This document shows positions 8,312-16,550 of a DNA stretch of 64,000 nt, piece after piece. The translations under genes were made by a program, and so were the position numbers. Source of the stretch: Pseudomonas sp. RIT-PI-AD (GTDB taxonomy: Bacteria; Pseudomonadota; Gammaproteobacteria; Pseudomonadales; Pseudomonadaceae); the NCBI RefSeq assembly GCF_025642785.1, contig NZ_JANZKU010000021.1, forward strand, positions 21,868 to 85,867, read 5' to 3'. The notes under the pieces are model-generated. The model did no database searches, was not told where the DNA came from, and was given only the letters and a program-made list of their open reading frames with translations. Each line of letters starts with the position of its first letter. The stretch's first letter is position 1.

Positions 8312-9022
8312 TCAGCGATAAGTGATGAGCTCGGGCGTCTTCAACAGTTCCAAATGCACATGACTGTTGAAGGAAGCCAGGGATACCTCGCCCTTGCGGA
8401 ATTTCAGCAGGTTGAGCGAGGTATTGACGATTTGCCAGTTCAGTTCGAATGCCTTGATGGCCGGCATGCCGACGATGGACTGCAGGGCGGCGGTGATGGT
8501 GCCGCCGGAGGTGAAGACGGCGATGCGTTGGCGGTCGTCCGCCTGGTCGAGAATCCGCTTGAGGCCGCTTTCCACGCGTTCGCGAAACGCCTGCCAACTG
8601 GTGAGTCCATCCTTTTCGTGCTCGCCGGAGACCCAGCGTCCGATGACCGTGGCGAACAGGCGCTGGAACTCGGCGCGGTGTTCGGCGGCATTGCGCAGGA
8701 TGTGCAGGGCTTCCGGCTGGGTTTCGAGCAGGTCCGGCAGGTGCGCGCGGATCACCTCGTCGGCCTGGAACTCGTCGAAGGCCGCGTCGATTTCCAGCGG
8801 AGGGGTGACGACGCCGGCGGCGCTCAGGCGGTCGAGGACAGCGCGCCCGGTGTCCTGCTGGCGGCGCAGGTCGCCGGCGATGCACCGGTCGAAGCGGATA
8901 TCCAGGCGGCCAAGGTGGTCGCCCAGGATTTCCGCCTGGCGGATTCCGGTGGGCGACAGCACGTCGTAGTCGTCGGCACCGAAGGAGGCCTGGCCATGTC
9001 GAATCAGGTAGATGCTGCCCAC
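8312..9022 (-). CDS. Histidine phosphatase superfamily protein with altered active site
   Basis: A 236-residue phosphoglycerate mutase-like protein with the nucleophile motif RHGQ at residues 8-11. The second core histidine, normally in an SHGG-type motif, is replaced: residues 171-174 read TSGG. Near the C-terminus there is a HVH (221-223) that might contribute instead. Activity is therefore uncertain. It starts with GTG at 9022 and is divergent from the SohB-like gene (192 bp apart). It precedes the SCP2 gene by 60 bp on the same strand. Physiological substrate unknown. Confidence 0.8.
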   Translation of the reverse strand: MGSIYLIRHGQASFGADDYDVLSPTGIRQAEILGDHLGRLDIRFDRCIAGDLRRQQDTGRAVLDRLSAAGVVTPPLEIDAAFDEFQADEVIRAHLPDLLETQPEALHILRNAAEHRAEFQRLFATVIGRWVSGEHEKDGLTSWQAFRERVESGLKRILDQADDRQRIAVFTSGGTITAALQSIVGMPAIKAFELNWQIVNTSLNLLKFRKGEVSLASFNSHVHLELLKTPELITYR

Positions 9023-9214
9023 GTCCGCTTGCGATCCGGTACGTTGAAGTCTGGCGAGGGTAGGGGCAGAGCGGTTCCACTGTCAACGGAAAAACATACG
9101 CTTGTTTGAATGCCCGGCCGCCGCCCGGTAACTGGCCGCCGAACCGGGACGCCGGTATGCTGGACGAAGAACGCCGGCGGTGATCGCACGCGCTGGACGA
9201 ACGAGGAGATGTGC

Positions 9215-10237
9215 GTGGAGTTTCTTGTCGATTACGCGGCTTTTCTGGCCAAGACCCTGACCCTGGTCTTGGCGATCCTGGCGATACTGCTGACCCTCGC
9301 AGCCATTCGCAGCAAGGGACGGCAGACGGGCGGCCAACTGCACGTCAACAAGCTGAACGACTTCTACAAGGCGCTGCGCGAGCGTCTCGAGCATTCGTTG
9401 CTGGACAAGGAACGCCTGAAAGGGCTGCGCAAGGCGGAGGCGAAGGCGGCCAAGCAGGCCAGGAAGGCGGGTGAGCGCAAGCCGCGGGTCTTCGTGCTGG
9501 ACTTCGATGGCGACATCAGGGCCTCGGCGACCGACAACCTCCGGCACGAGGTCACCGCGCTGCTGACCATGGCGACTCCCGAGGATGAAGTGGTGTTGCG
9601 CCTGGAAAGCGGCGGTGGGATGGTCCATGGTTATGGTCTGGCCGCTTCCCAACTGGTGCGCATCCGTCAGGCCGGGGTGCCCTTGACCGTCTGCGTCGAC
9701 AAGGTCGCGGCCAGCGGCGGCTACATGATGGCCTGCATCGGCGAGAAGATTCTCTCCGCCCCCTTCGCCATCCTGGGTTCAATCGGTGTGGTGGCGCAGT
9801 TGCCCAACCTGCACCGGCTGTTGAAAAAACACGACATCGATTTCGAGGTGCTCACCGCCGGCGAGTACAAGCGCACATTGACGGTCTTCGGCGAAAACAC
9901 CGAGAAAGGCCGGGAAAAATTCCAGGAGGATCTGGAAACCACCCATGAATTGTTCAAGAACTTCGTCGCCCGTTACCGGCCGCAATTGGCCATCGACGAG
10001 ATCGCCACGGGCGAAATCTGGCTCGGCCTCACGGCCCTGGGCAAAGGCCTGGTGGACGAGTTGAAGACCAGCGACGAATACCTCGCCGAGCGGGCGCGGG
10101 ATGCTGAACTGTTCCAATTGCACTATGTCGAGAAGAAAAGCCTGCAGGAACGCGTCGGGTTGGCTGCCAGTGTGGCGCTGGATCGCCTGCTCCTGAACGG
10201 CCTGAGCCGTCTCAACCAACAGCGTTTCTGGCAGTAA
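9215..10237 (+). CDS. sohB: SohB-like inner-membrane serine protease (S49)
   Basis: A 340-residue peptidase of family S49 (signal peptide peptidase A / SohB). One N-terminal membrane helix (about 8-30) is followed by a charged coiled-coil-like stretch (55-90) and the protease domain. The probable catalytic dyad is Ser167 (AASGGYM) and Lys219 (EYKRTL). It should face the periplasm and degrade membrane or signal peptides. I chose GTG at 9215 because GAGGAG (9203-9208) is 6 bases upstream; the ATG at 9209 touches that Shine-Dalgarno and is too close. The gene is followed 11 bp later by the AcuI/YhdH-like gene, suggesting co-transcription. Confidence 0.88.
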   Translation: MEFLVDYAAFLAKTLTLVLAILAILLTLAAIRSKGRQTGGQLHVNKLNDFYKALRERLEHSLLDKERLKGLRKAEAKAAKQARKAGERKPRVFVLDFDGDIRASATDNLRHEVTALLTMATPEDEVVLRLESGGGMVHGYGLAASQLVRIRQAGVPLTVCVDKVAASGGYMMACIGEKILSAPFAILGSIGVVAQLPNLHRLLKKHDIDFEVLTAGEYKRTLTVFGENTEKGREKFQEDLETTHELFKNFVARYRPQLAIDEIATGEIWLGLTALGKGLVDELKTSDEYLAERARDAELFQLHYVEKKSLQERVGLAASVALDRLLLNGLSRLNQQRFWQ

Positions 10238-10248
10238 AGGAGAATGAG

Positions 10249-11241
10249 ATGAGCAGATTCAAGGCGCTTCGGGTCACCGAAAGCCCCCATGGCGTATTCC
10301 AGCAACAGGTGGTCGAGCGCGATATCGACGAGCTACCGGCGGGCGATGTCCTGATCCGGGTGCGTTATTCCTCGCTGAACTACAAGGACGCGCTGTCCGC
10401 CAACGGCAATCGCGGCGTGACCCGCAGCTACCCGCATACGCCGGGCATAGACGCCGCGGGTGTGGTGGAGGCCACCAGCGGAGGCGAGTTCGCGGCGGGC
10501 GACGAGGTGATCGTCACCGGCTATGACCTGGGCATGAACACCTCGGGCGGCTTCGGCCAGTACATCCGTGTGCCCGCGGCCTGGGTGATCAAGCGTCCCA
10601 AGGGGCTCAGCCTGCGTGAGTCCATGTTGCTGGGCACCGCCGGCCTCACCGCCGCGCTGTGCGTGGACAAGCTGGAACAGGCCGGTATCGATGCGTCTTC
10701 CGGACCGGTGCTGGTGACCGGCGCCAGTGGTGGAGTGGGCAGCATCGCCGTGGCCTTGCTGGCGCGCCTGGGCTACACGGTGGCCGCGGCGACCGGCAAG
10801 CTGGAGCAGGCCGAATACCTGCATCGTCTCGGTGCCAGCCAGATCCTCGACCGCGCCACTGCGGCGGACGGCGTGGACAAGCCGCTGCTCAAGGAACAAT
10901 GGGCCGGTGCGGTGGATACGGTGGGTGGCGACATTCTGTTCAACGTAGTGAAGTCGTTGAAGTACGGGGCCAGCGTGGCCTGCTGCGGGCTGACCGCCGG
11001 CGCCGAGTTCAAGGCCAGCGTGCTGCCGTTCATCCTGCGCGGGGTGAACCTGCTGGGTGTCGACTCGGTGGAGCTGCCGCTGGTGGTGAAGGCCTCGATG
11101 TGGGATCGGCTATCGGTGCAATGGAAGCTGGATAATCTGGAAACCATGGCCCACGAGATCGCCCTGGATCAGGTTCCGGATGCGATCAAGCAGATTCTGG
11201 CCGGCAAGCTGGTGGGTCGGGTGCTGGTGCGTCTCGACTGA
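10249..11241 (+). CDS. acuI: AcuI/YhdH-type NADPH-dependent acrylyl-CoA reductase
   Basis: A 330-residue zinc-lacking medium-chain dehydrogenase/reductase of the YhdH/AcuI subgroup. The N-terminal catalytic domain contains SSLNYKDAL (41-49) and PHTPGID. The nucleotide-binding loop GASGGVG is at 158-164, and the C-terminus contains AGKLVGRVLV. The best-studied members reduce toxic acrylyl-CoA to propionyl-CoA with NADPH. AAAGGAGA lies just upstream of the ATG. It probably belongs to one transcript with the upstream protease gene, and a hairpin follows its stop. The acrylyl-CoA assignment is by subgroup and not proven for this protein. Confidence 0.82.
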   Translation: MSRFKALRVTESPHGVFQQQVVERDIDELPAGDVLIRVRYSSLNYKDALSANGNRGVTRSYPHTPGIDAAGVVEATSGGEFAAGDEVIVTGYDLGMNTSGGFGQYIRVPAAWVIKRPKGLSLRESMLLGTAGLTAALCVDKLEQAGIDASSGPVLVTGASGGVGSIAVALLARLGYTVAAATGKLEQAEYLHRLGASQILDRATAADGVDKPLLKEQWAGAVDTVGGDILFNVVKSLKYGASVACCGLTAGAEFKASVLPFILRGVNLLGVDSVELPLVVKASMWDRLSVQWKLDNLETMAHEIALDQVPDAIKQILAGKLVGRVLVRLD

Positions 11242-11253
11242 CTCCCCCTGTCC

Positions 11254-11276
11254 TCGGGCGACCTGGCGTCGCCCGA
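11254..11276 (+). terminator. Hairpin after the AcuI-like gene
   Basis: A perfect 9-bp GC-rich stem (11254-11262 with 11268-11276, loop CTGGC) begins 13 bases after the stop codon. There is no T-run, so termination strength is uncertain. Confidence 0.5.
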
Positions 11277-11488
11277 CGGCGTATCGATGTCCGCAGTCAG
11301 CAGGGTGAAGGGCACGCGTGCTTCTGCACGGGCGCCACCCGGCGGCTCTCTCGGGGACCAAGGCGGACCCTGCCGCCTGGATCCCGATAGACTTTCAGGA
11401 ACACTTCTAGGGTTCTCTACCTGCTCGCCGTGTGCCTGCACGCCTACGTGCGTCCCTGGCTTGGGGCGGCGGCGAGGCGGCCGGAAAG

Positions 11489-11514
11489 CCGGGCCCGCCG
11501 GGAAAGCGGGCCGG
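11489..11514 (-). terminator. Possible hairpin after the first PstS/OmpA gene
   Basis: A GC-rich stem with one bulged base (11489-11498 against 11506-11514, loop CGGGAAA) lies just past the stop of the minus-strand gene ending at 11520. There is no T-run. The rest of the 278-bp gap back to 11242 shows no gene. Confidence 0.33.
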
Positions 11515-11519
11515 AAGTC

Positions 11520-12881
11520 TCAGTAGACCCAGAGTTCCACGCGACGATTCTTCAGGCGGCCTTCCTCGCTGTCGTTGCCGGCGACCGGCAGGGCGTCGCC
11601 CAGGGCGAGGATGTCACGCACGATCACGCCGTTCTTGCCGAGCTGCCGACTCACTTCCATGGCGCGCAGCTTGGAGAGCAACGCCGTGCGCGCCGGATCC
11701 GCCTTGGCGTCGCCGAAACCGACGAGGACGACTTTGCGTTGCAGCTTGTCTTGCTGCTTCAGGTAGTCCAGCAGGCGTGGCAGGTCCTGCATGGACTTGC
11801 TGTCCAGCTTGGCGCTGTCTTCCTTGAAGCGCAGATGGAGCGACAACTTGCGCGCTTCCCCGGCCAGGCTGCGGTAAGCCTCGGGCATGTCCGCCGTCGG
11901 CGCGACCGCAGACGCTTCCACGGTCTGCGCGATGAAGCCGTGCTGGGCGACGATGGCCTGGCCCTTGGGGCTCTGGGTGAATTCCAGCAGGGCCTTGGCC
12001 CAGGGATCGGCGCTATGCGGGCGGCTATAGAAATACAGGCGCCGCGACAGCGGATAGGTTTCGCTGCCGATGGCGGCGGCGCTGGGCAGACTGGCCGGAA
12101 CGCCGGTTTCGGCGATGGCCAGGGTCTTCAGCTTGCCGCTGTAGGCTTGACCGACGAACCCCATGGCCTGGGGCGTCAACCCGACCGCTTCGGCCAGCTT
12201 GGCGCTGTCGGCGACCAGGATGGTGCCGGCGCTCATGCTCTTGCCCTGGGGCGCCAGCACGCTTTCGGTGAAGGTCTGGTAGCTGCCGGAGTCGGCGGGC
12301 ATGGCGTACAGCATGATCGCGCCGCCCTTGCCGCCCAGCTCTTCCCAGGTCTTGATCTCGCCGGCGAAGACCGCCGCGAGTTGCTGGCGGGAGATCTGCT
12401 GCAACGGGTTGTTCGGGTGCAGGACGATGGCCAGACCGTCGAGGGCGATCACCTGTTCCGCGCCGTCGCTGTGCATGTCGCCGGCGTCCTTGAACAGGGC
12501 GGCTTCGCTGGCGCTGATGGGACGCGCGGATGCCACCAGTTGCGCGCCGTTGGCTTGCAGCGCGCCGAAGCCGCTGGACGAGCCCTTGCCGGCGATCTCG
12601 ACGATCGCCACCTGGCCGTTGGCGGCTTTGCCGGTGACGCGCTGCACCAGTGGATCGGCGCTCACGTCCTGGCGGATGTCCTGGAAGTTCTCCTGCTGCA
12701 TCAGCCCTTTCACGAGGGCGGGGGACAGGGCGCTGCCGATGGTGTTGGAGCCTTCGATGCGCAGGACGGGGTGGCCGTCGGCGGAACCGGTCAGGGCAGC
12801 GAAAGTGGGGAGGGGGGCGAGCATGCATAGCACAAACAAGCCGGCCGTCCGGGCGACGGTGCCGGGAAAACGCTTCATCAA
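11520..12881 (-). CDS. Periplasmic PstS-like/OmpA fusion protein (paralogue A)
   Basis: A 453-residue secreted protein with a signal peptide ending near residue 28 (PTFA). A PstS-type substrate-binding domain follows (about 35-335: GSNTIG, GKGSSSGF, DSGSYQTF). The C-terminal OmpA-type domain (about 345-453) retains the Asp of GFGDA and the Arg of SKLRAMEV, equivalent to the residues that hold diaminopimelate in peptidoglycan, and ends NRRVELWVY. It should be a soluble or cell-wall-attached binding protein in the periplasm. No PstC/A/B permease lies nearby. A paralogue is encoded immediately upstream (13420-14793) in the same orientation. Ligand unknown; phosphate is only a family-based guess. 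The start could be either of the two adjacent Met codons. Confidence 0.82.
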   Translation of the reverse strand: MMKRFPGTVARTAGLFVLCMLAPLPTFAALTGSADGHPVLRIEGSNTIGSALSPALVKGLMQQENFQDIRQDVSADPLVQRVTGKAANGQVAIVEIAGKGSSSGFGALQANGAQLVASARPISASEAALFKDAGDMHSDGAEQVIALDGLAIVLHPNNPLQQISRQQLAAVFAGEIKTWEELGGKGGAIMLYAMPADSGSYQTFTESVLAPQGKSMSAGTILVADSAKLAEAVGLTPQAMGFVGQAYSGKLKTLAIAETGVPASLPSAAAIGSETYPLSRRLYFYSRPHSADPWAKALLEFTQSPKGQAIVAQHGFIAQTVEASAVAPTADMPEAYRSLAGEARKLSLHLRFKEDSAKLDSKSMQDLPRLLDYLKQQDKLQRKVVLVGFGDAKADPARTALLSKLRAMEVSRQLGKNGVIVRDILALGDALPVAGNDSEEGRLKNRRVELWVY

Positions 12882-13419
12882 AGTTATCCAGTTGAATTCG
12901 GGGCGCGAATAGTAATGGCTGAGCGGAAAAAGTCAGCCCTCGCGCCCGGAAATGTGACGAATAGCCGAAAAGAGTCCGCTTGGCGTGACCGAATTAGGAT
13001 CGGGCGGTCGGCTTCGGGGCGCCTCGCGTCGTTTCGCCTGTTCGGGAGGCGAAAGCTGAGCGATCGGTCAACTCAATGGGTACTTGGCGGCGCCCTGTTT
13101 TGGAGGCGGCCGAATCGGATCCCGAGGTCCAATACGGCTACGGCGAACAGGCTCCCCAGACGGGGTGGTTTACCGATTGAAAGCGCGTTGCCAAGTGGAG
13201 AGGATCAACGGCGGTGGATCGAAGAGGCCTGCTTCCCGCCAGCGCGAATGCCCGGCGGACGAGCCGCTCGAACGCGAGGCCGCCCACTCTTTGCGCTGGT
13301 ACGCGAGGGCCACGCATCGATACACCTGTCTCCCACGTCCAGTGGAAGGAGGGGCGAGCGCGGTTCGGGTCGAACCCGCACGCGCCGACCTGAAGGCGCG
13401 CCCTGATCAGCCGCGGCAT
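12882..13419. other. 538-bp intergenic region between the PstS/OmpA paralogues
   Basis: I see no convincing gene here. The longer open frames lack family-like sequence and good ribosome sites. One 8-bp hairpin is visible (13032-13039 with 13047-13054, loop of seven). The part nearest 12882 should contain the promoter for paralogue A. No repeat or tRNA is visible. Confidence 0.55.
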
Positions 13420-14793
13420 TCAGTACAGCCACACTTCCACCCGCCGGTTTCGATAACGGCCGCCATCGTCGTTCGCCGCCACCGGCAGTTCGTCGCCCAG
13501 CCCCATGACTTCCCGGGGTACGACGCCGCCCCTGGCCAGCTCCCGGCGGACCGCCATGGCGCGCAGTTTCGACAGCAAGGTCGCCCGTTGCGGATCGGTC
13601 TTGGCATCGCCGAAGCCGACCAGGGCGACCCGCCCTTGCAGCTTGCCTTGGGCGCCCAGGTAGTCGACCAGTCGCTGCACATCCTGACGGGCCTTGTTGT
13701 CCAGGCTCGCGCTGCCTTCCTGGAAGCGGAAATTCACCGACAGCCGCCGGGCCTCGCCCGCCAGGCGCCGGTAGGTGGCAGGCATCCGGGGATCGGACGG
13801 GCTCTCGATGGCTTGCAGGGTCTGCGCGACGAAGCCGTTCTGGGCGACGAGGGCCTGCCCGCGCGGGCTTTGCGCGAAATTTATCAATGCCTGTGCCCAG
13901 GGGTTGGGTTCGCCCGGTTTGATATAGAAGTACAGCCGGCGCGACAGCGGATAATCCTCGGTGGCGATCAACGCCGTGGAGGGCGGCATGGCCCGCGCCG
14001 GCCCGTCCGCCAGGTCCAGTGCCCGGGCCGCGCCCACCGACGCCACGCCGACGAAGCCGATCCCCTGGGGGTCGAGGGCCACGCTGGCGGCCAGCTTGTC
14101 GCTGGATTCGTAACGCCGCGCGCTCGCCGCCAGTGCCTTGCCACGGGTGGCGAGGACCAGCTCCTTGAAGGTGTCGTAGGTCCCGGAACGCTCGTCGCGG
14201 ACGTACAGGTGTATGGCGCCTCCCTGGCCGCCCAGTTCCTCCCAGGTCTTCGCTTCGCCGGCGAAGATTCTCGCCAGGCGTTCGCTGTCGAGGGAAGCCA
14301 GAGGGTTGCCGGGGTGCACGATGATCGCCAGGCCGTCGATGGCGACCACCTGTTCCGCGCGCTCCGTCCGCATGTCGCCGGCGCCGGCCAAGGCCAGCGC
14401 CTCGCTGTCCTTGATCGGCCGCGACGAGGCGGCCAGCTCCGCGCTGCCCGCCAGCAGCGCGGTGAAGCCGGTGCCCGAACCATGGGCGGCGACCTGGACC
14501 CAGGCTTCGCGGCCCTGGACGTCGCGCCCGGACACCTTCCATTCGTTTTCCGCGACTGCTTCCTCGTGCAGCGAAACCAGGCCCTGTTCCTCCAGCAAGC
14601 CCCTCACCAGGGCCGGGCCCAGCTTGGCGCCCAAGGTATTGGAACCCTGGATGCGCAGGAGCGGGCTTCCATCCGCGGGAATCGGCAGGGGCGCCGCCCG
14701 CAGGCGCGGCGACGGGAGGAAAAGCGATCCGAGAAAGAGACCCAGGGCCAACCGGCGGAGACCGGTCGGCCAGGAGAGGAGGGCGCGCGTCAT
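13420..14793 (-). CDS. Periplasmic PstS-like/OmpA fusion protein (paralogue B)
   Basis: A 457-residue paralogue of the protein at 11520-12881, with the same architecture: signal peptide ending about residue 34 (RLRA), PstS-type domain (GSNTLG, AHGSGTGF, RSGTYDTF) and an OmpA-type C-terminal domain with GFGDA and SKLRAMAV, ending NRRVEVWLY. The pair share the TWEELGG and YPLSRRLYFY stretches but differ clearly elsewhere, so this is an old duplication. A role in binding a small anion at the cell wall is inferred from domains only. There is no ABC permease in the neighbourhood. Confidence 0.82.
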   Translation of the reverse strand: MTRALLSWPTGLRRLALGLFLGSLFLPSPRLRAAPLPIPADGSPLLRIQGSNTLGAKLGPALVRGLLEEQGLVSLHEEAVAENEWKVSGRDVQGREAWVQVAAHGSGTGFTALLAGSAELAASSRPIKDSEALALAGAGDMRTERAEQVVAIDGLAIIVHPGNPLASLDSERLARIFAGEAKTWEELGGQGGAIHLYVRDERSGTYDTFKELVLATRGKALAASARRYESSDKLAASVALDPQGIGFVGVASVGAARALDLADGPARAMPPSTALIATEDYPLSRRLYFYIKPGEPNPWAQALINFAQSPRGQALVAQNGFVAQTLQAIESPSDPRMPATYRRLAGEARRLSVNFRFQEGSASLDNKARQDVQRLVDYLGAQGKLQGRVALVGFGDAKTDPQRATLLSKLRAMAVRRELARGGVVPREVMGLGDELPVAANDDGGRYRNRRVEVWLY

Positions 14794-14868
14794 ACTGCTG
14801 GCACCTGGAGGGTAGGAATGCCGCGCAGATTAAGTCAGGCAGATGACGGTCTGGTGAACGCGCGTCTA

Positions 14869-14891
14869 CCGGGTCGCCAGGGCAGACCCGG
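14869..14891 (-). terminator. Hairpin after xthA
   Basis: A perfect 7-bp stem (14869-14875 with 14885-14891, 9-base loop) lies 30 bp past the xthA stop on the minus strand. It has no T-run. Confidence 0.4.
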
Positions 14892-14921
14892 ATAGGCGAC
14901 GGCGCGGGAGCGCCGAGGGCC

Positions 14922-15734
14922 TCAGTTCAGTTGCAGCCAGATCGGCGCATGGTCGGAGGGTTTTTCCATGCCCCGCAGGTCGTAGTCGATCCCGGCGTCG
15001 CCGAAACGGTCCTGCAGGGCGCGGCTGGCGAGAATCACGTCGATGCGCAAGCCGCGCTTGGGCTCGTCCTCGAAACCGCGGCTGCGGTAGTCGAACCAGC
15101 TGAAGCGATCGGACACCTCCGGGTGCTGATGGCGGAAGCTGTCCACCAGCCCCCAATCCTTGAGCTGCTGCAACCATTCGCGCTCTTCCGGCAGGAAGCT
15201 GCACTTGCCGGTGCGCAGCCAGCGCTTGCGGCTGTCCTCGCCGATGCCGATGTCGCAGTCTTCCGGCGAGATGTTGATGTCGCCCATGACCACCAGCGGG
15301 CGATCCGCGGCGAAACGGCTTTCCAGCAGGCGTTGCAGGTCGGCATAGAAGCGTTGCTTGGCGGGAAACTTGGTGGGGTGGTCGCGGCTTTCGCCCTGGG
15401 GGAAGTAGCCGTTCATCACGGTGATCGGCTGCCCCTTGGCATCGGCATAGACCCCCCAGATGAAGCGTTTCTGGGAGTCCTCGCCATCGTCGGGAAAGCC
15501 CTTGTGCAGTTCCAGCGGCGGCAGGCGCGAGAGCAGCGCCACGCCGTAGTGGCCCTTCTGGCCGTGGTAGTGCACGTGATAGCCGTGGGCCTCGACTTCC
15601 GCCTGGGGGAACTGGTCGTCGGAGACCTTGGTTTCCTGCAGGCCGATCACGTCCGGCTGGTGCTTCTCGATGAGCGCCGCCAGTTGATGGGGGCGGGCGC
15701 GCAGGCCGTTGATATTGAAGGAAACGATCTTCAT
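14922..15734 (-). CDS. xthA: Exonuclease III
   Basis: A 270-residue AP endonuclease/3'-5' exonuclease of the Xth family, which cuts at abasic sites and removes 3' blocks during base excision repair. All catalytic positions are visible: Asn7, Glu34 (LQETK), Tyr110, Asp152 and Asn154 (GDINIS), Asp232 (RIDVI) and His262 (SDHAP). Length matches E. coli exonuclease III (268). It is a single-gene unit divergent from the GNAT gene. Confidence 0.96.
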   Translation of the reverse strand: MKIVSFNINGLRARPHQLAALIEKHQPDVIGLQETKVSDDQFPQAEVEAHGYHVHYHGQKGHYGVALLSRLPPLELHKGFPDDGEDSQKRFIWGVYADAKGQPITVMNGYFPQGESRDHPTKFPAKQRFYADLQRLLESRFAADRPLVVMGDINISPEDCDIGIGEDSRKRWLRTGKCSFLPEEREWLQQLKDWGLVDSFRHQHPEVSDRFSWFDYRSRGFEDEPKRGLRIDVILASRALQDRFGDAGIDYDLRGMEKPSDHAPIWLQLN

Positions 15735-15854
15735 GGGAGCCGCCGCTGGGAAAAACCCCGATGCTAGCCCATCCGCCGCCTGCCTGGCGACCCTGGCGGG
15801 CCCGTGCTAACGTCCCGGAAGGCCTATAACCACACAACAAACGAGGTCAGCCCG

Positions 15855-16496
15855 ATGCCCGATCGTCTCGCCCAGGTGCGCATGCTCGACAGCGGATACT
15901 CGCGCGAGGCACGTTCGCTGCTTTACCACGCCTACCGTCACGAACCCACCTTTGCCTACCTGTTCGAGGCCGATCGACCCGGCTACGACCAGCGGGTGCG
16001 GGCGACCGTGCGCGAGCTGGTGCACCAGCACTTCAGCGAAGACCTGCCAGGCATCGGCCTGCTGATCGACGACCGGCTGGTGGGCCTCGCCCTGATCGCG
16101 CCGCCGCAACGCCGGCTGGACATCACCGAGAGCTGGTTCTGGCGCCTGCGCATGTTGTTGAGCACCGGCTTTCGCTGCACCAAGCGCTACCTGGCCTACC
16201 ACGACGCGGTACTCGCCTGCCTGCCGCCGGGGCCTTATCACATCCTGCCGTTGCTCGGCGTCCACCCGCAGTTCCAGGGACAGCGGCTGGGCGAACAGTT
16301 GCTCGAGGCACTGCATGCCTGGTGCGCCGAGGATGCGGGGTCGCAGGGGGTGGTGATCGATACCGGCAACGCGCGCTACCTGGAGTTCTACAAGCGGCAG
16401 GGCTACGAGGAGATCGGCGAAGTGGCCATCGGGCCGATCCGCGAACACGTGTTCTTTCATCCCGCCCCGCGCCCGGCGGTGCCGCCCCAGGCCTGA
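15855..16496 (+). CDS. GNAT-family N-acetyltransferase
   Basis: A 213-residue GNAT protein. The acetyl-CoA loop appears as LLGVHPQFQGQRLGEQLLEAL (about 139-159), a good fit to the V-x-x-x-x-Q/R-G-x-G/A pattern. The C-terminal half has the typical DTGNARYLEFYKRQGYEEIGE segment. The first 130 residues diverge and probably determine the unknown acceptor. The ATG at 15855 has ACGAGG upstream. It precedes tamA by 54 bp in the same direction and may be co-transcribed, as in related Pseudomonas. Confidence 0.82.
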   Translation: MPDRLAQVRMLDSGYSREARSLLYHAYRHEPTFAYLFEADRPGYDQRVRATVRELVHQHFSEDLPGIGLLIDDRLVGLALIAPPQRRLDITESWFWRLRMLLSTGFRCTKRYLAYHDAVLACLPPGPYHILPLLGVHPQFQGQRLGEQLLEALHAWCAEDAGSQGVVIDTGNARYLEFYKRQGYEEIGEVAIGPIREHVFFHPAPRPAVPPQA

Positions 16497-16550
16497 GTCC
16501 ACGGGGTCGCGTACACGGAAGGGCGAAACGCCGTGGTAGCATCCGGCCCC

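Noticed and set aside
12915..13406. A possible small gene in the gap between the PstS/OmpA genes
   Set aside because: Its sequence is Arg/Gly-rich without predicted structure, has no good ribosome site and resembles other chance frames in this GC-rich DNA.
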